Below are positions 10,843 through 21,300 of a stretch of DNA of 64,000 nt, piece by piece. Below the pieces are notes generated by a model. That model did no database searches. It had not been told where the DNA came from and saw only the letters and a list, made by a program, of their open reading frames with translations. The position numbers were made by a program, and so were the translations under genes. The stretch comes from Symmetrospora coprosmae. Lineage: Eukaryota > Basidiomycota > Cystobasidiomycetes > Symmetrosporaceae. The DNA lies in the NCBI GenBank assembly GCA_008802785.1, contig VUYT01000008.1:496001-560000 (forward strand), given 5' to 3'. The stretch's first letter is position 1; the number at the start of each line of letters is the position of its first letter.

Positions 10843-11597
10843 ATGACCGACGACCCACGCAAGTACGAGCCTCACGTTGACACTGCCGACTTCCTCGATG
10901 CGAACGGCGAGTACACGCCGGACGCGTCAAAGTCGCTTCAGCTCACGCCGGAGCGTCAGAAGATCGTCGACACTGTTGTCGCGCTTTACAATGGGAAGGC
11001 CGCGGACGTGGTCCAGGACATCATTGACGTTTACACACCTCGCAGCGTTTACGACGATATCGCTACTGCAGGTCTAGGTCGCCCTTGAAGCGGCACGAGA
11101 CGCTAAACTGACTGTATGCCTGTTCCAAACCGCAGTTCGCGGATACTCGACGCAAGATGGCTACACAGTTCTTCGCACTGCCAAAGTGCTTCAGCGATGT
11201 GACTGTCCGAGAGCACGAGGTCGCACGCAACGACGAGGATCTGATCTGCCTGAAGCTCCGAACGGCCTACACGGCGCCTGTTCTTGGCACCAAGGAGATC
11301 AAGCATTTGATCTCGCTGTCGCTGGACAGTACTGAGGCTGTGAGTGCCTGTGGAGGCCGTCAGGACAGTCCTGTGCAGGTTCGGCTGACACGCGCCTTGC
11401 AACTAGACTCCGCGGATCCGGTACCACAAGGACCAATGGAACGAGAAGGAGTAGGTGTACTTTCTCTCTATCGCAATCCCCCCCGCTGACACCGTTGCGT
11501 GCATCACAGCTACAGCCACAGTGGCATCGGAGCCATCTTTAAGAAGTTCAACGGAGAGGCTCTGCCCAAGGTCATGAACTTGCCTGATGAGCTGTAA
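10843..11597 (+). CDS. small conserved fungal protein, possibly NTF2/SnoaL-like fold
   Basis: Exons at 10843-11067, 11136-11339, 11407-11450 and 11510-11597 encode about 186 residues. The segments YNGKAADVV...VYDDIAT, FADTRRKMATQFFALPKCF and RYHKDQWNEKDYSHSG are of a type seen in a widespread fungal hypothetical protein, in which a CDTRYKIAGQW-like motif and YHKDxWNEKDYSHxG recur. Size and motif order suggest an alpha+beta NTF2-like fold, but I have no direct support for a function. Intron 1 appears to use a GC-AG boundary (GC at 11068): no GT donor gives the conserved frame. The gene ends about 45 bases from the end of the convergent TMEM184-like gene, so their 3' ends probably overlap. Confidence 0.65.
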
Positions 11598-11642
11598 TGC
11601 GCGCAAGATCGTATCGCAGTACGGGTCCGTTCCGCCAATGCA

Positions 11643-14023
11643 TCAGATGAAATTGGTCGCGCTTCGGCTGGGCACCGGCCTCTTGCCAGGCTCATACGTC
11701 GAAAGAACCATCGTCCTCCTGTTCTTGGCCTTGACACATGGCTCTTTCTTACTGAGATTCCGCTGCTCCTGAGCTTCTTGCGCACGGGCCATTGTCATGT
11801 TAGGAGGGCTAGGCTCGCCCGGCGCAGGCAGCCTCGGCGTGGTGGGCGCAACAGGTACCCAGTCTTGCTGCAAACGGCTCATCGGGGTGGCGAAATTGCC
11901 CTGTGTGGTGCCTGTTCCCGCTGTGTGTGTAGTCTGCACCTCGTTCGGAAGGGGAGGGCCTGGCGTCTCCATCAGGCTGTAGGTATGCTCATCGGGCGTG
12001 GGCGGGTAGTAGCTCCCCGAGCTGGCTAGCGAAGGCGCCTGGGGAACATCGAGAGCAGACGATGGCTTGGGTGCGAGTTCTGGGCTCTCTGCAGTCGCAT
12101 TAAAGAGAAGCGAGTCGTCCGGAGGCAGTTCGCTTCCTGCACTCGGGCTCGGCGCTGTACCCAGCGTCTCATCGACGCTAACGTCCTGCGGGACAGACTG
12201 GCGAGGCTTCGGCCTGGACCGTGAGATCCAGCTCTGCGAAACGGGAGCAGAGGAGCGTACGGAAGAGCCGACGTGCGTGTATGTGGGCGTCTCGGTCGCG
12301 ACAGCGCTGTCCGCCAGGGCTGCTGGGTCCGAGCTGTCAAGCGTGGCATTGGTCATTGAGACCGGTGGGTGATTGGGAGTCATCTGAGCCGGCGAGTCGA
12401 CGACCATCCATTCGCCGTCGGCAAGCGTTGACTTGCTGTCGGCTTTCTCGAGGTCCAGCTCTTCACTCGTGGCCTTCCTAGTCGTGCTTCCACCCGTTCC
12501 TGAGCGTGTGGGGACAGCTTGAACCATGCTCGCCGTACCTCTGAAAGCGGCACCAATATCGAATTCGTGCTTCTCACTCGATGAGTAGCTCGATGACCGT
12601 GTGCCGTCTGCTCCGGACACGTAGCGACACAGGAATATGAAGCCCCGGCCGAACTGTGAGAAGCGATACACTGTCAGCCTGGGACTGCCAAATTTCATCA
12701 TCGAAAGGGCCAGCGCACTTCTCGCACGAAGTCGGCATAGTTGATGGCCTGCCAGAATCCCCAGCACGGGTTCGTCCATTCGTTGGTCTCGCGCGAGATG
12801 GCTTTGTACTCGCTTGCCGGGTACGCCCACCACATCAAGGCCGAGAAGACGACCATCTCAACGCAGATTGTCATCGCATTCAGACCTTCCGAGACGTTCG
12901 TGACAGTTGTGTACTCATCGGAGGCGATGACTCCGTTCTGAGCGATGGCATCGAATGCAAAGGCTTGGTAGTAAGTGAAGAAGACCTGCAAAAGGCTCAT
13001 GTCAGCCTTGCTCTGCCAGATTGTGCGCATGTGAGAGCCTCACCAGCATCTTGATGCTCATGAATTTGGCCACCGGCTTCTTGTTCCTCAGCAAGTCCTC
13101 CACCAGAACATAGAGAACGATGAGACCGTAGAGGGCGATAGAAATGCTGACAAAGTCGAAAGCGTCGAGGTAGACCTTGGCGAACCAGGGGGCCATCTGA
13201 TGCGCGCAAAGTACGTGGAAGACCTCGCAGACAATCCCGATGACCGTAATGAGAGGTCGAAAGAAGGCGTACTGCAGCACGCTGGCATTCAGTGCGTGCA
13301 GGAAGTACGGCTTGCTGGGTCTGTTGGGTCGCCACCGTTAGCACGAAGAGCTCGTATCGAACGCGACTTGCACACACCGGAACTTGACGAATCCAAGAGG
13401 CCACGGCAGGCCCCGCTTCTCTTTCATGCGGAGCACCTCCTTTTGGCGATCGCTAGATTCGCCTACGTACGCAAGCATGAGCGCCAGGAAGGCCATGAGC
13501 ACGAGCGCTTCGTACACTATGACGACCAGCTCGTAGTAAGTGTAGGCACGGAAGTAGCGGAAGGCGAAAAAGTTGATGATGGCAAAGACCATGGGCATCC
13601 AGAGGATTCGAATGATCTGTCTTTGCTCTGGGTAGCACCATTCTCGGTCAGTTGCAGTGAAGCGGCATGGGTGATAATGCAGCAGTCGCCGCTCACGAGC
13701 TGGCTTGTGGTAGTTCCGGGCATGCTGATAGGAGGCTATCAGGCAGATAACGACAGTCTGTCGACGAGAGTATCAGTGCCAGTGATAGTTGCCTCATTCA
13801 GAGCCGGCAAAGAGGTACTGACTACCGCAGTAGCGCCTCCACAGATGATCCAGCCGATCTTGTGAGCATCGAGAGGTCCGCCAACGGTCAGGTCTGTCGC
13901 GCAATTGGACGGACATTGTCAGCTTCTCCTAAAACTACTTCCAGACGACTGGATGAGCCCACCCCAGTAACCCTGCTGAAACTCGGCAGACGTGTTGACT
14001 TCCGGACAAGCGTGGTTGGCCAT
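11643..14023 (-). CDS. TMEM184 / organic solute transporter alpha-like membrane protein
   Basis: Seven exons read leftward (13939-14023, about 13826-13893, 13697-13757, 13378-13627, 13044-13320, about 12719-12985, 11643-12653) give about 672 residues. The first 280 contain the seven-span Solute_trans_a (DUF300) domain: HKIGWIICGGATA, ASYQHARNYHKP, QRQIIRILWMPMVFAIINFF, FRAYTYYELVVIVYEALVLM, RPSKPYFLHAL, VIGIVCEVFHVLC, VSISIALYGLIVLYVL and VFFTYYQAF are all typical. The remaining 330 residues form a cytosolic Ser/Pro/Thr-rich tail without a domain I recognise. Family members are transporters or regulators at the plasma membrane, endosome or vacuole. The start is the first Met in frame (MANHACPEVNTS), followed by a short luminal segment with an N-x-S/T site. 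Confidence 0.85.
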
Positions 14024-15455
14024 CTAGGCTCTGGATTGGATCACGTCAAAGAGAGAATGTGGGGATTGGGAGACGCGCTCTGCCGGAGAGGCGCTGGATG
14101 GTGTGCAGGTGGTGCTGAGGGGAGAGGACCCATGTAGAGCAGATGCCGAGGCCAGGTGAAGCTGTAAGGGCTGAATGCATAGCCTGTCAAATCGGGTGCG
14201 GGACGGCTTGGAGAGCCATCAAAGGGATGTGATCGCTTGCATCGGGTACGCGCTAGACGACAAGGTCTGACGCGTATCTACTAGGTGGCCAGCTCGTCAA
14301 TGGCAGGTACACTGGATGGTGTATGGCAGAGAGCCTCAGGGAGCCTCTCCGGAGCTTGAGTGTGGCGGCGTGGTCACGTGCACTATTGCGACGCGTCTTG
14401 CCGCTTGCCCGGTCAGTCCTCCGCAATGAGCCAACGTCAATTGTTGATGCTTGCAGGAAGCTCTGCTGTTCTCTACCAATGTACTTGCGGAAGCAACGCA
14501 TCCGCCTTCGGCCCGACCTTTCTTGCGGCCTGGGGTGATTGAGCAAATAGGTTGAGAGAAGTCGGGGACATGTCCTTACGCGCAAGCTGGGAGGACAGCA
14601 GCCCCGACAGCCGCCTAGAAGCTGGGAAAGCACGGTAGCGGCCTGTATGGATAGATCCTATTGAATGCCATGCATCACCGAAAGTCGTCAATAGAGCAAG
14701 CGCGAGGGCCGAAAGGTAGACGAGGGCTGCCGGAATAGGAAGTCGGCGGTGATGGAGAGGAGGGAGACGCTCTAGGCGAGATGGAGTCTAGGCTGCGCGA
14801 TACATCGACGATCTGGATGACCGAGGGTCTGTACATGTGTGTGCTGCCGCTGCTTACGAGTGTGCAGGTGTACAGTACGGTGTGTGCGCCCTACACGCCG
14901 ATGTTCTGCTGGCCATTGTGTGCCTGGCGTTGCGAGACAAGCAGCCAGCCTCCCCCAGCAGGCAGCCGTCGCAGGACAGCCCGCCCGCCTCGATACTTCG
15001 CTTCTTCGCACCACCAACACAGTACCTACACGCACGAGCGCACCGCGCAGACAGTTATACCAGTGTCTGCCACGGTGGTAGACAGCGCGTGAACAGCAGC
15101 AGCAGCAGCAGCAGCCCCGAGAGAATCCGCCCGACAAGGGAGCTCCTGTTCACCCTGGCAACCGAGACGCCCGGACGCCGAGCCTGGGCACGGGAATAGC
15201 CGTCTGAGAGCACCAGCTCGCGACAGTTGCGCGTACAGGGCACCTCCTGCGTGCTGCGCATACACTGGACATAAGCGATTAAGGCCGTGCACCCCGAGAG
15301 CCGGAGGGGAGCGAGGCTGTCGGGCGTCTGACAGAAAGCGGGACAGGCGGCGAGGCGCAGGGGAGCGAAGCGGCCGAGACACGAACGACGATACGCGCTG
15401 CGACCACTCGACACGCCTCAACAGCCGCATTCGCGATAAACCAAGCCAAGCAGTC
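14024..15455. other. long intergenic region: divergent promoters of TMEM184-like and G-alpha genes
   Basis: About 1.4 kb without a convincing coding exon on either strand; the open frames at 14253-14633 and 14772-15200 are Arg/Ser/Cys-rich shadows. The long leader fits a regulated signalling gene. It holds a (CAG)7 tract at 15094-15114. Confidence 0.45.
15094..15114 (+). repeat. (CAG)7 microsatellite upstream of the G-alpha gene
   Basis: Seven perfect CAG units about 340 bases before the G-alpha start codon, probably in the promoter or 5' untranslated leader. Confidence 0.85.
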
Positions 15456-17081
15456 ATGGGCAGCTGCATGTCGTCGCCAGAAGGCGGCTCGGGCAAGGGC
15501 GGCGCAGGAGGGGCTGGCGGACCCGGTGGAGCGAACGGCGACGGCGGGTCGGGGGCAAGGGGTGCCGACTCGAAGCGAGAGCAGCGGGACAGGTCGTACC
15601 AGATTGACAAGCAGATAGAGGAGGACAGCAGAAAGTACAGGAAGGAATGCAAGATCCTCTTGCTGGGTGGGTTTCTCTCTGTCCCATCCTCACACATCCG
15701 GGCCGGCCACCTCTCCTCCTTGGAGCGAGCGGGGTTTCATCCAGCACGAGGCAGAGCAGAAGGGATGGCCGAGGCGATACATGGCAGCTCAGCTGACACT
15801 GCCTGCAATGCACGCACCTCGCAGGGTCAGGAGAGTCGGGCAAGAGCACGGTGGTCAAGCAGATGAAGATCATCCACCAGAACGGCTACACGAAGGATGA
15901 GCTCGTGCTGTGTCGCGCCACCATTTACAAGAGTGAGTGCGGGGAGACGACAGAGAGACGCCTATTATGCACCACGTGCCGCAACCGCAGCGCGCAAACG
16001 CTGAGCATCTTGCCTCTACTCGCCGTGCTCAGACGTGATGGACTCGGCTCAAGCGCTCGTCATGGCTCTGCGCAAGTTCAAGATGGATCCTGTCGAGCCA
16101 GTGAACCGCGTGTACGCCGACAAGATCATGGACTACCGCTTAGAGTCGTCGCAGACGCTGGCGACAGAGATCATTCGCGCGGTGGAGAGCCTGTGGCACG
16201 ACCCCATCATCCCATCCGTGCTTGACCGGGGGTCAGAATTCTATTTGATGGACTCGGCGAGCTAGTGCGTGCTCGCTGCCTCCCCTTCCGCACATAGTCC
16301 AGACATGATGCTGACTGCTTTGTGATGGCGCGCCACAGCTTCTTTGGCGAGATCTCGAGAATAGGAGCGCAGGATTACGTCCCAGACGAGACGGACGTCT
16401 TGCATGCGCGGACAAAGACGACGGGAATCAGCGAGACAAAGTTCCGGTCAGGGCAGCTCAGCATCCACATGTTTGACGTCGGCGGGCAACGGAGCGAGCG
16501 GAAAAAGTGGGTTATCCCGCAATCGGGCTGTTTCTTCTGTCCTGGCCTGCCGAGTGCTGATGACTGGCGTCCGTTCCACAGGTGGATCCACTGCTTCGAA
16601 GCAGTCACGTCCATCATCTTCTGCGTGGCACTCAGCGAGTACGACCAGGTTCTCCTGGAAGAGAGCGGGCAGAACCGCATGGCGGAATCGCTGGTCCTCT
16701 TCGAGAGCGTCATCAACTCGCGCTGGTTCCTACGCACATCCATCATCCTCTTCCTCAACAAGATCGACCTCTTCAAGGTCAAGCTGCCGAAGGTTCCGCT
16801 CGAGAAGTACTTTCCAGAATACACGGGCGGCGCGGACGTCAACAAGGCGGCAAAGTACATCTTGTGGCGGTTCACGCAGCTCAACCGCGCGAGGCTCAGC
16901 ATCTATCCACAGTGGGTGGCCTGACCGAGGTCCTTCTGCCGCTCTTTGCATGACTTCGGCTGATTGTGCTCAATCGCGCAGTTTGACGCAAGCGACGGAT
17001 ACTGGCAATATCCGCCTGGTCTTTGCAGCCGTCAAGGAGACGATCTTGCAGAATGCGCTGCGTGACTCCGGCATCCTGTAG
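15456..17081 (+). CDS. heterotrimeric G-protein alpha subunit
   Basis: Six exons (15456-15666, 15825-15932, 16033-16264, 16339-16506, 16582-16911, 16982-17081) encode about 382 residues. The N-terminus MGSCMSSP has the Gly2 myristoylation and Cys4 palmitoylation signals. All guanine-nucleotide motifs are present: P-loop GSGESGKST split across intron 1, RTKTTGI (switch I), [13 protein letters not shown] (switch II), FLNKIDLF and the TQATDT-like TCAT-box. The protein couples a seven-span receptor to cAMP or MAPK signalling in mating and nutrient sensing. A Gly/Ala-rich insert of about 25 residues follows the lipidation motif. The C-terminus LRDSGIL lacks the Cys at position -4 that is ADP-ribosylated by pertussis toxin in Gi-type subunits, as in several fungal G-alpha classes. 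Which of the fungal classes (Gpa1-4) it belongs to cannot be settled by eye. Confidence 0.95.
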
Positions 17082-17690
17082 AGCGGGATCACCCAGCACC
17101 ATCACCTCACCTCACCCATGACAGACGTCACTTTCTACGATTCCGCGACAAGCATAATGGTCCAGTCCATTCCCTACACTCGTGAATAGTTCACAGCATC
17201 TCTTCTATCTCGACGTCCCAGCACTTGGAATCCGCTTGACGCGGATGCAAACGGCTGGAGCGCCTACACCCCACGATGGTACCTCGTGCCACCTCGCCAG
17301 CTCCAGCGAGCCTACACATCCCGCGCTCCTAGTTTTCCCTCTGCCGCGTGTCGTGTCTAGACGCACGGGCACCTAAGTACAGCCTCTCGCTTCTTCAGTG
17401 ACTCTGTCCACCGCTACTCCCACACTCCTTGTTGTATCTAATCTAGGTCTGATCAGCAAAGAATTGACGCGGCTTAACATGATGAGTGCTTTGGTACTAT
17501 GACACGACCATATTCCGCTACGTTTGCTTTGCAGCGGAGCAGAGAGAGCTCCGCGTATAGCGTCGCGTAGATTCTCATTCTTGCCGTTGGAAACCTGCAC
17601 CGTACCGTTCCCGCACTGCAGAACGGAAACGTGCAGAGAACAGAGCTGGTATAATCAGCTGCGGTCGCTTTTGAGCCATACTTCGGATCC
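17082..17690. other. convergent 3' flank between G-alpha and LYR-protein genes
   Basis: Contains the 3' untranslated regions of both neighbours; no independent gene is supported. The exact 3' end of the LYR gene within this stretch is uncertain. Confidence 0.35.
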
Positions 17691-18220
17691 ATTGAGCATA
17701 GCAACTTCAGAGATCCTGAAGATCGTCGCGCGGCCGGCGGACGGCACCAAAGACAGGAGGAACACCCCGTTGAGCCCAAGGGATGGGAGAACTTACTCTG
17801 ACGGTACTTTTTCAGGAAGATGAGCGCTTCTACCTCACTCTTGACGAACTCCGCCTTCTTGATGGCTTTCTCCAGGTCTGCGTCATTGGCACCGGCTCCG
17901 CTTGCCGCAGTGGCCCGGAAGCAGCCGCGTAGACGGGCATGGAAGTTGTAGGACTGGGCGCGAGGCATAGATCACCGTCTATCAATGAAGCGAGAATGCC
18001 GTAAGCCATATCAGAGCTCTGCAGGCGCACCGGGTCAGGATAGTCCCGTCCGAGGTGGTGCAGCTGGGAGCACGTGCAGTACATGGATGGCGTCGAGAGC
18101 TTCACGTCAGTCATGAAGCCATGCCATCTACGTTGGGGCACACTGCAGGGCGTGCCCGCGCATGCTCACCTCCTTGTAGATCTGTCGCGCTCGGAAGATG
18201 AGAGCTTTGCTCGCCGTCAT
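17690..18220 (-). CDS. LYR-motif mitochondrial protein (LYRM5/ETFRF1-like)
   Basis: Leftward exons at 18170-18220, 18031-18063 and 17797-17953 read MTASKALIFRARQIYKE, LHHLGRDYPDP and a longer piece with YNFHARLRGCFRAT...KAEFVKSEVEALIFLKKYR. The LxxLGRDYP segment, the F-x-R-R-L-type helix and the terminal EALIFLKKYR are characteristic of the LYRM5/ETFRF1 branch of the LYR family, small mitochondrial-matrix proteins that bind acyl carrier protein; human ETFRF1 removes FAD from the electron-transfer flavoprotein. The classical L-Y-R triad is replaced by I-F-R/I-Y-K here. The last exon, starting near 17715 after a donor at 17796, is uncertain, so the left boundary is approximate. The start lies 112 bases from the NPC1-type start on the other strand. 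Confidence 0.65.
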
Positions 18221-18332
18221 CTTAGCATCATACAGAGTCGGGCAGAGAGGAAGCGCGCTCGAGGCGGGGACTGACCTCGGTTCTCCCTTGGACCACGTCA
18301 GGCTGCATCCATCGCAGCAGCAGATAGCGGCA
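18221..18332. promoter_or_regulatory. compact bidirectional promoter
   Basis: Only 112 bases separate the start codons of the LYR protein (-) and the NPC1-type transporter (+). Any core promoter elements of both genes must lie here or inside the genes. A CACGTCA motif (CRE/G-box-like) lies near 18294-18300; its use is speculative. Confidence 0.5.
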
Positions 18333-21300
18333 ATGGCCCCTTCACAGCTGCATGGGCCCCGGCGGACAGTCACGCAGTGGCTCGCCCTCTATTGCTTGCT
18401 GTTCGCCACGCTGGTCGTCGCTGCAGGCACCCCTGCACCACCACCTCGTCACGGCAGCGACACGATCCGCGAGGCAGGCCGGTGCAGTCTGGGCCAAACG
18501 ACGTGCGGACAGAAGGGCGGCGTGTTCGGCGAACCTTTGCCATGCGTGAGCAATGAGCTGGCTATTCCATTGGCGGACGACCCTTCGCTCGCCGCGTCAC
18601 TCCTGCAGGTCTGCGGGCCCGAAGTGGCGGCGAGCTGGACGAGCGTGTGCTGCAACCAAGGCTCGCTCGACCGCCTCAGCCAGTCCCTCCAGCAGGCACA
18701 GGCCTTCATTGCGCTATGTCCTGCCTGCAGCCGCTCCTTCACCTCGTACTACTGCCACTTCACCTGCTCGCCCGACCAGTCCACTTTCGTCACCGTCAGC
18801 GACGTGCAGGACCTCGGCGACGCAAAAGGTCCCGCAGTAAAGAGCCTGGAGCTCCACGTCGACCAAGACTTCGGCGAGAGCTTCTATGATGCGTGCGCGA
18901 ACGTCAAGTTTGCCGCGACAAACGGCCTCGCAATGGACTTTATCGGCGGTGGCGCAAAGGACTGGAAGGCCTTCCTACGGTACATGGGTCAAGAGGTGCG
19001 TCATCCTCCTCTCACTGCTCGCGGTATTCCTATCTGCTGACGCTTCTTCTCGTTGGTGTGTTAGCGCCCAGGCCTAGGCTCGCCTTTCCAGATCAACATC
19101 CCTCAACCCGCAAACCAATACAACGGGAGCGTCGATCCCCTTCTCTCTCCAGTCAAGCCAGCCTTGCTCTCATGTGCTTCACCAGACCCCAGCGTTGCAT
19201 GCGCGTGCGCCGACTGCCCGGAACGGTGTCTCTCCCTGCCGCCACTTCCGGATCAGCATGGGTCGACGTGCCACGTCGGTGCCCTCTCGTGCGGGTCCTT
19301 CTTCCTGGTGTTGGGGTACACCATCCTGCTGCTGTCGTTCATGGCAGGTATCGGCATCCGGGACCTCTGGGAGAGGCGCCATACCTTCTTCAGAAATAAG
19401 AACAATGGAGAGGGCAGGATTCATCTTCCGGCCTCGCCCGGAGAGTACGACAGGATGGATCTCACAGATCCGACGGAGACGAGAGACAGTCTGTTCGGAG
19501 GAGGAGGACACGAGTCGGCAGAAATAGGTCAAAGATGGAAGCTCACCATGAGACGTCTCTTTGGCGGGCAAGGCATGCGAGGGTCAAACCGGTCGCGAGC
19601 CGACTCGTCATCACCTTCCACGTCCAGCCACCGCAGACCTCAGTCCGCCGCATCGTCAGCAAACATAGGTGGTGCCGACTCAGACAGCAATGCCAACTCG
19701 CTGCATCGGCCCAGGCTGGGCAGAGGGGCATCGCTCATCTCGCCCGACATCCTCGCTGCATACTCACAACCGAGGACGTACCGCCTCAATACTCTGCTGA
19801 GCACTGGCTTCTACAAGCTTGGACTAGCGTGTGCCTCTGCACCCTGGCTCACGATCGCGCTCGGCCTGGCAGTCTGCGGAGCGCTGAATGCGGGATGGAG
19901 CCGGTTCGCAGTGGAGCGCGACCCAGTCAAGCTATGGGTATCTCACGACAGCGAGCTCGCCGTGCAGAAGCGATACTTTGAGCAGGAGTTTGGTCCCTTC
20001 TACCGCACAGAGCAGATCTTCCTGCACAAGGGGCATGATGAAGAACCCGTACTCGACTGGAACACGATCGTCTGGTGGGCAGATGTCGAGGATCAGATAC
20101 GCAAGCTGCGCAGTCCTGCCGGCACTTCTCTCGAAAAGGTGTGCTTCGCCCCAACTGCAGACTCGCCTGAAGCCGCCACGGCGTCCGATTGCACTGTCCA
20201 GAGCTTCCTCGGCTACTTCAAAGACAATCTCGACGGTATCACAGAGGAGAACTGGGAGGAGGAGCTCGATGCCTGCGCAACAAACCCAACCAGCTGCCTT
20301 TCCAGCGCAGGCCAGCCGCTCAACCCACGCCTGCTGTTCGGTGGCGTGCCAGGCTACAGCGGCGAGCACACCAGGTCTGCCCCCGCGGACGGCATTCGCG
20401 CAAGCGAAGCCAGAGCGCTGGTAGTTACCTATGTCATCAACAACTCGCTCGACAAAGCAGTGGTGCGGCGGGCGGCGGAGTGGGAGAGGGCCCTGAAGCA
20501 GTTCCTGGCAGATCTGCAGAAGACGGCCCTGAACGAGCGCGGCCTCAAAGTTTCCTTCTCGACGGAAGTCTCGCTCGAGGAGGAGCTGAATAAGGCCACC
20601 AATACCGACGTGCCTATCGTCGTTCTCAGCTATGTCGTCATGTTCCTCTACGTTTCCATCAGCTTGGGCGGCACTGGAGCTGGCTTCGTTGCCCTGATCT
20701 GGGCAATCCTCCTTCGCGCGTACCACCTTATCAGTGGTTCCAGGTCGCAATCCGCCGGACCCATATCGCTCGGTCATACACAAGACCGTACCACGTCGAC
20801 ATCCTCATCCTCGACTGGCGTCCATCACCTGCCCGATAACTCCGTCTCGGCCGCTGTGCAGAACCTCTTCGTTGACAGCAAGTTCATGCTGGGCCTGCTG
20901 GGCATCGCGATCGTTCTGCTGTCCGTCAGTACCTCGGTCGGTCTATTCTCGTTCTTCGGCGTGCGCGTCACCCTCATCATTGCCGAGGTCATCCCTTTTC
21001 TCGTGCTCGCCATCGGCGTCGATAATGTCTTCATCCTGGCCCACGAGCTGGAGCGGCAAAACGCACGAGCGTATGGCCCGGCACCTTTGTCAGCGACGGA
21101 TGAGTTCGATGTGCCGCCAGCGGAGGAGCGGGTTGGCCGGGCACTGGGACGCATGGGCCCGTCTATCCTGCTCAGCTCAAGCTGCCAGACAGTGGCCTTC
21201 GGGCTAGGCGCGTTCGTCGGCATGCCCGCTGTGCGCAACTTTGCCATCTACGCCGCGGGCGCGGTTGCCATCAATGCGCTGTTGCAGGTGACTGTGTTCG

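Noticed and set aside
14253-14633. A 126-codon minus-strand open frame in the long intergenic region
   Set aside because: Arg/Ser/Leu-rich, without splice partners or conserved motifs; typical chance frame in GC-rich DNA.
18198-18332. A 45-residue N-terminal extension of the NPC1-type protein
   Set aside because: It would overlap the divergent LYR gene and bury the signal peptide; the Met at 18333 starts directly at the signal peptide.
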